From contig CANMSW010000046.1 in the NCBI GenBank assembly GCA_947500275.1, forward strand, positions 1-11,502: 11,502 bases of DNA. Direction: 5' to 3'. The notes under the pieces are model-generated. The model searched no databases, had not been told where the DNA came from, and was given only the letters and a program-made list of their open reading frames with translations. The position numbers and the translations under genes are program-made. Positions 1-6,488 of this stretch are shown piece after piece. Numbering within the stretch: position 1 is the stretch's first letter; the number at the start of each line of letters is the position of its first letter. The DNA comes from Bacteriovoracaceae bacterium. Lineage in GTDB: Bacteria > Bdellovibrionota > UBA1018.

Positions 1-615
1 ACTCTCCTTCACGTGAACCCTCGATTGTGTATTTCAAGCATCATCGGCTGGCCCGAAGACGGAAGCCGCAGGGAGCGAGCGGGACACGACCTCAACTTCC
101 AAGCGACCACAGGATTACTTTCACTTTCCAACGAAATGCCTCCCCTCCCTTGGGCTGACTTGATCGGGGCTTGGCAGGCGGCATTGAACCTGAGCGCTGC
201 CCTCGTCGCCCAGACCCAGGGTGCGCCCGGTCAGCGACGTGTCTGTTCGATGTCGGATGCGCTCGACGAAGCGCAGAGTCTGCTCAGAGCACAGTACAAA
301 CACGACCAAAAGAAACCAACCCATGGCTCCAACCTTTTCTCCGGACTCTATCCCTGCTACCGGCTTTATCGGGCGAGCTGTGGAAAACGGGTTGCGGTAG
401 GGGCGATCGAGGAGAAATTCTGGATCAAAGTCTGTGCGGTCCTGGGACTTCCCCAATTCGGGGCTGATCGAATGGCATCCGGCGACCGGGGAACTTTCGT
501 TTCACAGCAAATTGCAGAAGCCTTCTCAAGACGCCCTTGGAGTGAATGGGCACCCCTTTTTGATGAGGCAGACTGTTGCGTTGAGCCCGTTATCGAATAT
601 TCGGAGATGAAGTGA
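1..615 (+). CDS. CoA-transferase family III (CaiB/BaiF, alpha-methylacyl-CoA racemase-like), 5' partial
   Basis: This is the C-terminal part of a family III CoA-transferase or racemase, enzymes that move CoA between carboxylic acids or epimerise 2-methylacyl-CoA. The frame is open from base 1 (TLLHVNPRL...), matching the family's 'NPRLVY.SITG' region, so the gene starts upstream and the GTG at 13 is internal. Seen in order are NPRL, AGHDLNFQATTGLL, a PPLPWADLIGAW segment whose Asp (codon 157-159) sits where the family's catalytic Asp is expected, and the racemase-like block YRLYRASCGKRVAVGAIEE with an ACCVEPV-like end (seen as DCCVEPVIE). The protein stops soon after that block, whereas typical relatives run on for several tens of residues through an H-x-x-x-A-R-x-x-F region. 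The stop overlaps the rlmE start (TGATG), so the two are probably co-translated. The substrate cannot be told from sequence. Family assignment is firm; the racemase-like subtype is inferred. Confidence 0.8.
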   Translation, partial: TLLHVNPRLCISSIIGWPEDGSRRERAGHDLNFQATTGLLSLSNEMPPLPWADLIGAWQAALNLSAALVAQTQGAPGQRRVCSMSDALDEAQSLLRAQYKHDQKKPTHGSNLFSGLYPCYRLYRASCGKRVAVGAIEEKFWIKVCAVLGLPQFGADRMASGDRGTFVSQQIAEAFSRRPWSEWAPLFDEADCCVEPVIEYSEMK

Positions 616-1226
616 TGGCCTACAATCCGCGTGATTATTTCTATCAGAAAGCAAAAGAAGAGAACTACGCAGCGCGATCGGCTTTCAAGCTCGAAGAGAT
701 TGATCAGCGCTTCAAGATTGTCCGCTCCGGGTATCAGGTCTTAGATCTCGGTGCGGCTCCGGGTTCGTGGTCCCAGTATGCTTCGAAAGTGGTTGGACCC
801 AAGGGGCGTGTATTAGGTATCGATCTCCAGGCCATTAAAATCACCCTGCCCAATGCGCGTTTCATCCAAGAGGATATGCGCAAGGCCGATCTTGCGAAGA
901 TTATGGCCGATGTCGGCGTCGCGCCCCCTTTCGACTTGGTACTCTCCGATATGGCCCCAAAAACCACGGGGATTCGCGTTACCGATCAGGCACGATCCCT
1001 CGAGCTCTGTGAACTCGCCCTCGAGACGGCTGAGAAATACTTGAAGGTCGGTGGCCATTTTGTGGCGAAGCTTTTTCACAGCGAAGACTTCGAAAAATAT
1101 CGAGAGACCTTGCGTGAGCGATTCGAGAAAGTCGAAGTGCTCAGACCGAAGAGCACGCGGAAAGAAAGCAAAGAGATCTTCCTGATTGGGATTCGCTACT
1201 GCGGTTTGAAAGCAGGCAAAGAATGA
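615..1226 (+). CDS. rlmE: 23S rRNA 2'-O-methyltransferase RlmE (FtsJ/RrmJ family)
   Basis: RlmE transfers a methyl group from S-adenosylmethionine to the 2'-OH of a uridine in the A loop of 23S rRNA (U2552 in E. coli), a late step in assembling the large ribosomal subunit in the cytoplasm. The 203-residue protein has the family's full layout: RSAFKL with Lys25, the SAM-binding DLGAAPGSW at 44-52, LSDMAP with Asp112, FVAKLF with Lys152, and SKEIFLIG with Glu187. Lys25-Asp112-Lys152-Glu187 form the expected K-D-K-E tetrad. The length is close to the usual ~205. I chose the ATG at 615 rather than the GTG at 612 because GGAG at 603-606 lies 8 bases before it and MAYNPRDYF is a natural start. It overlaps the preceding stop by one base and the next gene by four (ATGA), pointing to translational coupling. 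Confidence 0.95.
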   Translation: MAYNPRDYFYQKAKEENYAARSAFKLEEIDQRFKIVRSGYQVLDLGAAPGSWSQYASKVVGPKGRVLGIDLQAIKITLPNARFIQEDMRKADLAKIMADVGVAPPFDLVLSDMAPKTTGIRVTDQARSLELCELALETAEKYLKVGGHFVAKLFHSEDFEKYRETLRERFEKVEVLRPKSTRKESKEIFLIGIRYCGLKAGKE

Positions 1227-1927
1227 AGAACTCGAAAAAGAGCGCATTCATCTTCACGAATTTAGCGACCAGTCTGGATGGGAAAATCAACATCGCGGGC
1301 AAAGGGCATTTCCCACTAGGGACGAAGCGAGACTGGCAGGAAATGCAGCGCCTTCGCAAGAAAGCAGATGCCATTATTTTTGGTGCTGAAACCCTGCGAG
1401 GTTTCAAGTCCGCCTGCTGTGTCGAGGCCAAGAACTGGCCTCAATCTAAGCAACCGCTGAACGTCGTGCTCAGTTCCAAACTTGAAGGGTTTTCACCGCG
1501 CTGGCCCTTTTTCGTCGATAGCCGAATTCACCGCCTTTTGGTCGTTGGGCCGCAGACACCTGCCGCGCGGATTCGCCAGTTCTCAAGGCATTCAGAGGTC
1601 TTGGTTCTGAACTCAGGCAAAGGGCATCGGTCGTTGGCCCTCCAAGTCACCGAAGAGCTCCAGAGTCGTGGCCTCAAGAATCTTTTGGTCGAAGGCGGCG
1701 GCGGCGTCATGTGGGAGTTTGCGCGAGCGGAACTCATTGATGAAATTCATCTCACCCTCACGCCCCGAATCTTAGGTGGAAGGGACGCGCCCACATTGGT
1801 CGAAGGAGCAGGGTTTTCGGAAAAAGAGGTTCTCAACTTCAAGATCAAAAAGCTAAAGCGCGTCGGGGAGGAGTTGTTTCTGACTTACGCTCGCAGCCGT
1901 CCCCGGGGGATTCAGCCAGCCTGGTAA
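1223..1927 (+). CDS. RibD C-terminal-domain reductase (stand-alone, dihydrofolate-reductase-like fold)
   Basis: The 234-residue protein matches the reductase half of RibD, which reduces the ribosyl side chain of 5-amino-6-(5-phosphoribosylamino)uracil with NADPH in riboflavin synthesis. Visible landmarks are TSLDGKI at 16-22, a DAIIFGAETLRG block at 49-60 that fits the family's substrate and nucleotide region, LLVEGGGGVMWEF at 154-166, and TPRILGGRDAP at 180-190. The zinc-dependent deaminase half of bifunctional RibD is absent, and there is not room for it because the ATG at 1223 overlaps the rlmE stop. Stand-alone RibD_C proteins include true riboflavin enzymes and reductases of other roles, so no gene symbol is given. 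No other riboflavin gene is nearby. A weak AGG at 1214-1216 precedes the start. It ends 15 bases from the stop of the convergent pilin gene. Confidence 0.82.
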   Translation: MKNSKKSAFIFTNLATSLDGKINIAGKGHFPLGTKRDWQEMQRLRKKADAIIFGAETLRGFKSACCVEAKNWPQSKQPLNVVLSSKLEGFSPRWPFFVDSRIHRLLVVGPQTPAARIRQFSRHSEVLVLNSGKGHRSLALQVTEELQSRGLKNLLVEGGGGVMWEFARAELIDEIHLTLTPRILGGRDAPTLVEGAGFSEKEVLNFKIKKLKRVGEELFLTYARSRPRGIQPAW

Positions 1928-1942
1928 CCCTCGCGAAGAGGT

Positions 1943-2164
1943 TTAGAAGCGAACGTTTCCGGGCGGTGGGCAACCCGGACAAGCGGCCGAGACCTGGCGC
2001 GCCATAAAACTCCAAACGCTCAGGAGAGAAGTCTTCAGTCCGCTCGAAAGCATCGCCACCACGGAGATTGCGATCAGAAGCATGAGGACGTACTCAAGCA
2101 AAGCCTGTCCCGACTCGTTCTCCGCTAATCGATTCCGCATTTGGACACAGGAAAACTTCCTCAT
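1943..2164 (-). CDS. Flp-type (class III signal peptide) prepilin-like small protein
   Basis: This 73-residue protein looks like an Flp/Tad pilin precursor. A short basic leader ends in ESG at 17-19, followed by QALLEYVLMLLIAISVVAML, with Glu24 at +5 of the predicted mature protein and the Glu-Tyr pair typical of Flp pilins. One hydrophobic helix follows, then a short tail ending in ACPGCPPPGNVRF. Known family members are cut after the Gly by a TadV/PilD-type peptidase and assembled into thin pili or remain in the inner membrane. I chose the ATG at 2164, with a 19-residue leader. The ATG at 2140 is a serious alternative, because a possible promoter would place transcription start near 2165 and AGGAAG (2161-2156) lies upstream, though 15 bases away. 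The GTG at 2209 is unlikely, as it would lie within the tlpA-side coding sequence. No tad secretion genes are visible. The CPGC pair in the tail is unusual. Confidence 0.72.
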   Translation of the reverse strand: MRKFSCVQMRNRLAENESGQALLEYVLMLLIAISVVAMLSSGLKTSLLSVWSFMARQVSAACPGCPPPGNVRF

Positions 2165-2171
2165 CTTTTTG

Positions 2172-2200
2172 AGTTTAAGTAGGATTGAGACAGATGACAA
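2172..2200 (-). promoter_or_regulatory. Candidate sigma-70-type promoter for the pilin gene
   Basis: On the minus strand TTGTCA (2200-2195) and TAAACT (2177-2172) are separated by 17 bases. This matches the -35 consensus at 5 of 6 positions and the -10 at 4 of 6. Transcription would begin near 2165, just ahead of the pilin start codons. The -35 hexamer overlaps the start codon of the divergent thioredoxin gene, so the two genes would be read out of shared DNA. Such matches arise by chance often, so this is only a candidate. Confidence 0.35.
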
Positions 2201-2799
2201 CGCCTTCACGAAAACAGAAAATTAGCCTCCTGCAGGTCCTCATCCCGGTGGCAGCCATCATCGTTCTGGCCATTTCTTCGACACTTCTCCTCCGAGAGCG
2301 ACTGAATGATGAGCATTACGAAGGAGACGGCCATACTCATGAAGGACAGGAAATCTCGGTCGGAAATCCATTTCCAGACCTCAAATTCACACGCCTCGAT
2401 GGCTCCACGACTCGCCTAAGCGAATTCAAAGGGAAATTGCTCGTCCTCAACCTATGGGCGACCTGGTGTGAGGCTTGTATGGTCGAGATGCCCTCGCTCC
2501 AGAAGCTTCACGAGCAACTGTCGAAAGATGGCATTGAAGTTTGGGCGCTGAGTTTGGACGAGTCTTACCAGTCTGAAGTTCCACCAGTGGTCAAGAAGCT
2601 GGGTCTCACTTTCGAGATTTTTTCCGATCCGAATCAACAAATCGGGGAGACCCTGCAAACCGAGATGATTCCGGTCACCTATATAATCGAGGGCAGTACC
2701 CGGAAACTTTTAGCGGTCGAAGAGGGCGAAAAAGACTGGATCGACCCGGGAATGGTGAAGAAACTACGCGCGTATGCAGGACTCGATACCGCCCGCTGA
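2194..2799 (+). CDS. Membrane-anchored TlpA/ResA-like thioredoxin-family protein
   Basis: This 201-residue protein is a thiol-disulfide oxidoreductase of the TlpA/ResA/AhpC-TSA type, expected to be tethered to the inner membrane and to act on periplasmic thiols. A single hydrophobic helix (about 12-33) after a basic N terminus serves as anchor. A linker rich in acidic residues and His (His41, His47, His49) leads to the thioredoxin domain: GNPFPDLKFTRLDG at 57-70, LSEFKGKLLVLNLWATWC, the active site WCEAC with Cys92 and Cys95, EMPSLQ, and the expected cis-proline at Pro160 in MIPVTY. Family roles include reducing apocytochrome c or other oxidised partners; the substrate is not evident here. 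I use the ATG at 2194 rather than the TTG at 2185 because AGGA (2181-2184) is 9 bases before the ATG. It is divergent from the pilin gene and convergent with the gene ending at 2820. Confidence 0.85.
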   Translation: MTTPSRKQKISLLQVLIPVAAIIVLAISSTLLLRERLNDEHYEGDGHTHEGQEISVGNPFPDLKFTRLDGSTTRLSEFKGKLLVLNLWATWCEACMVEMPSLQKLHEQLSKDGIEVWALSLDESYQSEVPPVVKKLGLTFEIFSDPNQQIGETLQTEMIPVTYIIEGSTRKLLAVEEGEKDWIDPGMVKKLRAYAGLDTAR

Positions 2800-2819
2800 G
2801 GGTCGCGGATTCCTGCCCA

Positions 2820-3419
2820 TCACTCCCGCGCCATCTCAGCAACCAACGAGTCCAAAAGGGGGCCCACCTGCTGCGAGAGAATCCCCCGTACTTTTTGATA
2901 CGAGAGCACGGAACGAGAAGGCCCTTCAATCATCCGCGCCTCAGTGCGAATCCTAATCCCTCCTTGCCTCTCCAGTAAGCAAAGATCAGCCTGCATTTCA
3001 GAGAAATTCCTCGATATCATCGAGTCAGATTCATCGACACGCATTAAGACTTGGTAGCCCGCTCCCAGTGCCTGTCCCTCACTGCTGTCTTTGCACTGGA
3101 TTCGGTAAGGCGCTACGTTTGCTTTCCCTACGAATCGGAGATCCATCCCAAGAAGCAAGCCATCAAAACTCATAACGGCTCGATTATTGGGTTCTTCAAG
3201 AACGCTTAAGTTCTCATAACGCACGCCGTGAGGGCGAAATCGAGAGAGGACACTGTAGATATGACTCAAGGCCGCTTCGAAACGGCGGCTGGCATCGCCT
3301 TCTTCATAAGAGAGTTCGCGAACTTCGGCGGGTCCCGTAGAAACACGGTCACCTGGCGCTGCCCACGCGTGGCTTGACAGAGACATGAGCATAAATATTC
3401 CGAACCCATTCAACATCAT
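2820..3419 (-). CDS. Secreted protein of unknown function at the end of the hut cluster
   Basis: I do not recognise this 199-residue protein. It begins with a clear Sec signal peptide: a hydrophobic stretch (about 5-15, GFGIFMLMSLS) and an Ala-rich end, AWAAP, giving likely cleavage after Ala20 or Ala21. The mature part is soluble-looking, with no further membrane helix, and contains exactly two cysteines (Cys109 and Cys147) that could form a disulfide. The start is either ATG of the doublet at 3419-3414. GGGAAGG lies 4 bases before the first and 7 before the second. A TTG further upstream, inside hutI, is less likely. It sits 14 bases after the hutI stop on the same strand and ends 20 bases from the convergent thioredoxin stop. 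It is therefore probably the last gene of the transcript carrying hutHUI. No link to histidine metabolism can be shown from the sequence. Confidence 0.75.
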   Translation of the reverse strand: MMLNGFGIFMLMSLSSHAWAAPGDRVSTGPAEVRELSYEEGDASRRFEAALSHIYSVLSRFRPHGVRYENLSVLEEPNNRAVMSFDGLLLGMDLRFVGKANVAPYRIQCKDSSEGQALGAGYQVLMRVDESDSMISRNFSEMQADLCLLERQGGIRIRTEARMIEGPSRSVLSYQKVRGILSQQVGPLLDSLVAEMARE

Positions 3420-3433
3420 AAAACCTTCCCGTC

Positions 3434-4687
3434 TCAGACCCAACCGAAACGATAGTAGCTTTCTTCAAAACGACGGAAGCGATGCACTGTGAAGCGCGCT
3501 TCCAGTCCTACACTTAAAGTTCCCTGTGAACCTTCCAAGCGGAGAGCCCGTGCTGCATTATAGGTCACTGATGCCAGGATTTCAGCGCGGCTCATTCCCA
3601 GATAGAGAGCTCCCAACGTCATGACGAACGGGAGATTCAGAGTCATGCTGGTTCCAGGATTGAAATCGGTCGAGAGTGCTACGCGAGCGCCCGCATCCAA
3701 CAAGCGCCGTGCAGGAGCATGTTCAGCCTTCAGGAAAAAGGCAGTGGCCGGAAGAAGAACGGCAACGGTTTCAGACTTCGCAAGATCGCGAACTCCTTTT
3801 TTAGAGACCTTCAGCAGATGGTCGGCCGACCAAGCGCCCATCGCGGCCGCAAAGGATGCCGATTCAGTGTTCTGAAGTTCGTCGGCATGAACCTTGAGCC
3901 CGAGCCCAAGCCTCCGAGCGTCCCCCAAGAGTAACCGCCCATCTTCGATGGTAAAGTATCCGCGATCAATGAATATATCACACGCGTCAGCCAAGCCTTT
4001 TTGGGCGATGGCTGGCAGCATCTTCTTCCGAAGCTCATTCAGGTAGTTTTTCGCAGAAACTCCCTGAGGAACCGCATGAGCTCCAAGAAAAGTCGTGCTG
4101 AAGCGAACCTGTGGAAATAGTTTTTTTAGGCGCTTAACCACCTCAAGCTGTTTCATCTCGGAGTTGAAGTCCAAGCCGTAACCGCTCTTCACTTCTATCG
4201 TCCGAACTCCGAAGTGGAGGGCTTCCTCCACGCGAGCTGCGCCTAGCTTCACGAGTTCCGCAATGGATGCGTCGCGGGTCGCTCGGACCGTTGTCTGAAT
4301 TCCCCCACCCTTGAGAGCGATCTCTTCGTAGGATGCGCCGCCACAACGGAGTGCGAACTCCTCTGAGCGATCTCCAGCAAAAACCAAATGCGTGTGGCAA
4401 TCCACTAAGCCCGCCGTCACGCACTGATTTCCCCCCAGATCCAGGGCGGGAACCTTAGCGAAAGTCGCTGGAATTGCGCTCGTTTTTCCGACCCATACAA
4501 TGCGATCAGGGACTTCCACCCCGCCGATCTTCTTTAGACTATAAACCAGCGCACCGTCCTCGATTCGCCCCAAATCCTGTTCCTTGGGATGGCGACCGCC
4601 TTGAGCTCTGAAACCCTCACCCGTCAAAAGTTCACTGGCGTGAACGAGGGCGCGTAGATTTTTCGAAGAATGGGTCTTTTGAGACAT
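3434..4687 (-). CDS. hutI: Imidazolonepropionase (third step of histidine degradation)
   Basis: HutI hydrolyses 4-imidazolone-5-propanoate to N-formimino-L-glutamate in the cytoplasm. It is a metal-dependent amidohydrolase. The 417-residue protein shows the family's ordered motifs: GLVDCHTHLVFAGDR at 93-107 with metal ligands His98 and His100, KSGYGLD at 167-173, FLGAHAVP at 200-207, KVHADEL with His267, SADHLL, and STDFNPG with Asp341. Relatives usually end with a longer tail resembling YHFG...V..DGKVV. Here the frame stops at FGWV with TGA (3436-3434), and the same frame then reads DGKVL before a second TGA that overlaps the next gene's ATG. The last residues may therefore have been lost, or TGA may be read through. 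The ATG at 4687 lacks a strong Shine-Dalgarno. A 109-base gap with a hairpin separates it from hutU, unlike the tight spacing upstream. Confidence 0.94.
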   Translation of the reverse strand: MSQKTHSSKNLRALVHASELLTGEGFRAQGGRHPKEQDLGRIEDGALVYSLKKIGGVEVPDRIVWVGKTSAIPATFAKVPALDLGGNQCVTAGLVDCHTHLVFAGDRSEEFALRCGGASYEEIALKGGGIQTTVRATRDASIAELVKLGAARVEEALHFGVRTIEVKSGYGLDFNSEMKQLEVVKRLKKLFPQVRFSTTFLGAHAVPQGVSAKNYLNELRKKMLPAIAQKGLADACDIFIDRGYFTIEDGRLLLGDARRLGLGLKVHADELQNTESASFAAAMGAWSADHLLKVSKKGVRDLAKSETVAVLLPATAFFLKAEHAPARRLLDAGARVALSTDFNPGTSMTLNLPFVMTLGALYLGMSRAEILASVTYNAARALRLEGSQGTLSVGLEARFTVHRFRRFEESYYRFGWV

Positions 4688-4739
4688 CGCTTAGATCTAG
4701 CCAGATTTTTTAAACCTGTCACCTAAGCCTCATGGCGTG

Positions 4740-4749
4740 AGGGGCCCCT
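4740..4749. repeat. Perfect 10-base palindrome AGGGGCCCCT between hutU and hutI
   Basis: The ten bases read the same on both strands. The palindrome lies 3 bases from the larger inverted repeat at 4753-4779 and shares its AGGGG/CCCCT core. In the hut transcript it offers a second AGGGG segment that could pair with CCCCT of the larger hairpin (4759-4755), making the two structures mutually exclusive. With no spacer between its halves it is a poor hairpin by itself. Confidence 0.5.
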
Positions 4750-4752
4750 GAA

Positions 4753-4779
4753 ATAGGGGTGAATGTTCTCCACCCCTAT
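4753..4779 (-). promoter_or_regulatory. Intercistronic hairpin between hutU and hutI
   Basis: ATAGGGGTG (4753-4761) and CACCCCTAT (4771-4779) form a perfect 9-bp stem with a 9-base loop. In the minus-strand transcript it comes 17 bases after the hutU stop and about 65 bases before the hutI start. It is followed by UUUCAGGGG rather than a run of U, so it is not a classical intrinsic terminator. It could partly stop transcription, protect the upstream mRNA or mark a processing site, any of which would make hutI expression differ from hutHU. The stem is plain to see; the role is inference. Confidence 0.55.
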
Positions 4780-4796
4780 CTCGAAGGTCATCTTCT

Positions 4797-6476
4797 TCAG
4801 ATCATCGGAATTCGGCCGCCCCGTTGCACGAAGCTCCCGCGACCAATCTCGCGTGCGGACTCATATCCAGCATCGGCATGGCGAACGACACCCATTCCCG
4901 GATCCGAGTTGAGAACACGGCTGAGACGCCAGTCCGCATCATCAGTCCCGTCTGCAACGACCACCATTCCGCTATGGATCGAATAACCCATTCCCACTCC
5001 GCCCCCATGGTGAAGGCTGACCCAACTCGCGCCGTTTACGGCATTGACGAGCGCATTCAGAATCGGCCAATCCGCGACAGCATCTGAGCCATCCTTCATC
5101 GCTTCAGTTTCCCGATTCGGTGAGGCAACGGACCCACAGTCCAGATGATCACGACCAATGACGATTGGAGCTTTAACTTTGCCCGTACGAACTAGCTCGT
5201 TGAAGAGGAGCCCCGCCTTCTCGCGCTGCCCATATCCCAACCAACAAATCCGAGCCGGAAGGCCTTGAAATGCGATGCGCTCTTCTGCCATCCCGAGCCA
5301 CCGTTGCAACCCCTGATCCTCTGGGAAAAGCTTAGCCAAAGCTTCATCAGTGACTTTAATGTCGGCTGGATCGCCTGAAAGCGCGACCCAACGGAAGGGG
5401 CCACGTCCCTCGCAAAACTGCGGGCGGATATAAGCGGGCACGAAACCTTGGAAATCAAACGCGTTCTTCACCCCAGCCTTCACGGCTTGTGCGCGAATGT
5501 TATTTCCGTAATCAAAAACATGAGAGCCCCGTCGTTGGAATTCCAACATGGCCTCAACGTGTCGACCCATGCTTTCGATCGCGAGCTTTTCATAGCCTTT
5601 TGGATCTTTGCGGCGAAGCTCCGCTGCTTGCTCAAGAGAGTAACCGACCGGAATATAGCCATTCAGCTCATCATGCGCACTGGTCTGGTCGGTTACCAGA
5701 TCCGGTATGAAACCCCGCCTGATCAGCTCCCAATGTACCTCTGCCGCGTTACCGATCAGGCCAATACTGACGGCCTGTCCTTTTTTCTTAAGCTCATTGA
5801 TCCGCTCAAGCGCTGCATCCAGATTCGGCGCAAGCTCGTCCAAGTACCGGGTCTCGAGGCGACGCTGAGCCCGCGTAACATCCACTTCAATATTGAGCGA
5901 GATAGCGCCGGCTAGGGAGGCCGCAAGGGGTTGAGCCCCCCCCATTCCGCCGAGTCCAGCGGTGAGAATCACTTTTCCAGTCAGGTCCCCGCCGAAGTGC
6001 TGGCGCCCTGCTTCAGCAAAAGTCTCATAAGTACCCTGAACGATTCCTTGTGTACCGATATAGATCCACGAGCCTGCGGTCATCTGACCGTACATCATCA
6101 GGCCCTTGGCATCGAGTTCCCGAAAGTGATCCCAGTTCGCCCAATTCGGGACAAGCATACTATTGCTGATGAGCACCCGCGGGGCGAGCGGATGGGTCGG
6201 GAAAACAGCGACTGGCTTACCACTCTGCACGAGGAGCGTTTGGTCATTCTCAAGCTTCAGTAAGGAGTCGACGATCGCATCAAACGACTCCCAATTTCGG
6301 GCCGCCTTGCCGATTCCACCGTAAACGACGAGGTCATCTGGACGCTCGGCAACCTCAGGATCCAAGTTATTCAGGAGCATCCGAAGAGCGGCTTCTTGCT
6401 GCCAACCCTTGCAATGAAGTTCTGATCCGCGAAATGCTCGTAATGTTCTTTTCCCTTTTTGATCCAGAATACTCAT
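4797..6476 (-). CDS. hutU: Urocanate hydratase (second step of histidine degradation)
   Basis: HutU adds water to urocanate to give 4-imidazolone-5-propanoate, using tightly bound NAD+ as an electrophile, in the cytoplasm. The 559-residue protein is of normal family length and is intact. Highly conserved blocks are present in order: NNLDPEVAERPDDLVVYGG near 36-54, NWANWDHF and MYGQMTAGSWIYIGTQGIVQG at about 111-148, the nucleotide-binding GLGGMGGAQP at 174-183, TSAHDELNGYIP, and GLPARICWLGYG with Cys411, matching the conserved cysteine near residue 410 in the Pseudomonas enzyme. It ends in a family-like IPMI. The start ATG has a good Shine-Dalgarno (AGGGAG at 6488-6483, 6 bases away) within the 12-base gap after hutH, showing that the two are co-transcribed. 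Product identity is very secure. Confidence 0.97.
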   Translation of the reverse strand: MSILDQKGKRTLRAFRGSELHCKGWQQEAALRMLLNNLDPEVAERPDDLVVYGGIGKAARNWESFDAIVDSLLKLENDQTLLVQSGKPVAVFPTHPLAPRVLISNSMLVPNWANWDHFRELDAKGLMMYGQMTAGSWIYIGTQGIVQGTYETFAEAGRQHFGGDLTGKVILTAGLGGMGGAQPLAASLAGAISLNIEVDVTRAQRRLETRYLDELAPNLDAALERINELKKKGQAVSIGLIGNAAEVHWELIRRGFIPDLVTDQTSAHDELNGYIPVGYSLEQAAELRRKDPKGYEKLAIESMGRHVEAMLEFQRRGSHVFDYGNNIRAQAVKAGVKNAFDFQGFVPAYIRPQFCEGRGPFRWVALSGDPADIKVTDEALAKLFPEDQGLQRWLGMAEERIAFQGLPARICWLGYGQREKAGLLFNELVRTGKVKAPIVIGRDHLDCGSVASPNRETEAMKDGSDAVADWPILNALVNAVNGASWVSLHHGGGVGMGYSIHSGMVVVADGTDDADWRLSRVLNSDPGMGVVRHADAGYESAREIGRGSFVQRGGRIPMI

Positions 6477-6488
6477 CCCATTCTCCCT

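Noticed and set aside
1928..1942. Possible shared terminator between the convergent RibD-like and pilin genes
   Set aside because: Only a 4-bp stem (CCTC/GAGG, loop GCGAA) with no T-run is present, which is too weak to call.
2165..2209. GTG start at 2209 for the pilin gene
   Set aside because: It would extend across the tlpA start and add a leader without signal features; the ATG at 2164 or 2140 fits prepilin leaders better.
2800..2819. Possible terminator between the convergent thioredoxin and secreted-protein genes
   Set aside because: The 20 bases show no convincing inverted repeat or T-run.
4693..4722. Possible hutI promoter on the minus strand (GTGACA, 17 bases, TAGATC)
   Set aside because: The -10 box matches the consensus at only 3 of 6 positions, so it is not distinguishable from chance.
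5448..5915. 155-residue open frame on the plus strand inside hutU
   Set aside because: It lies wholly antisense to the strongly conserved hutU, resembles no family I recognise, and looks like an opposite-strand shadow.
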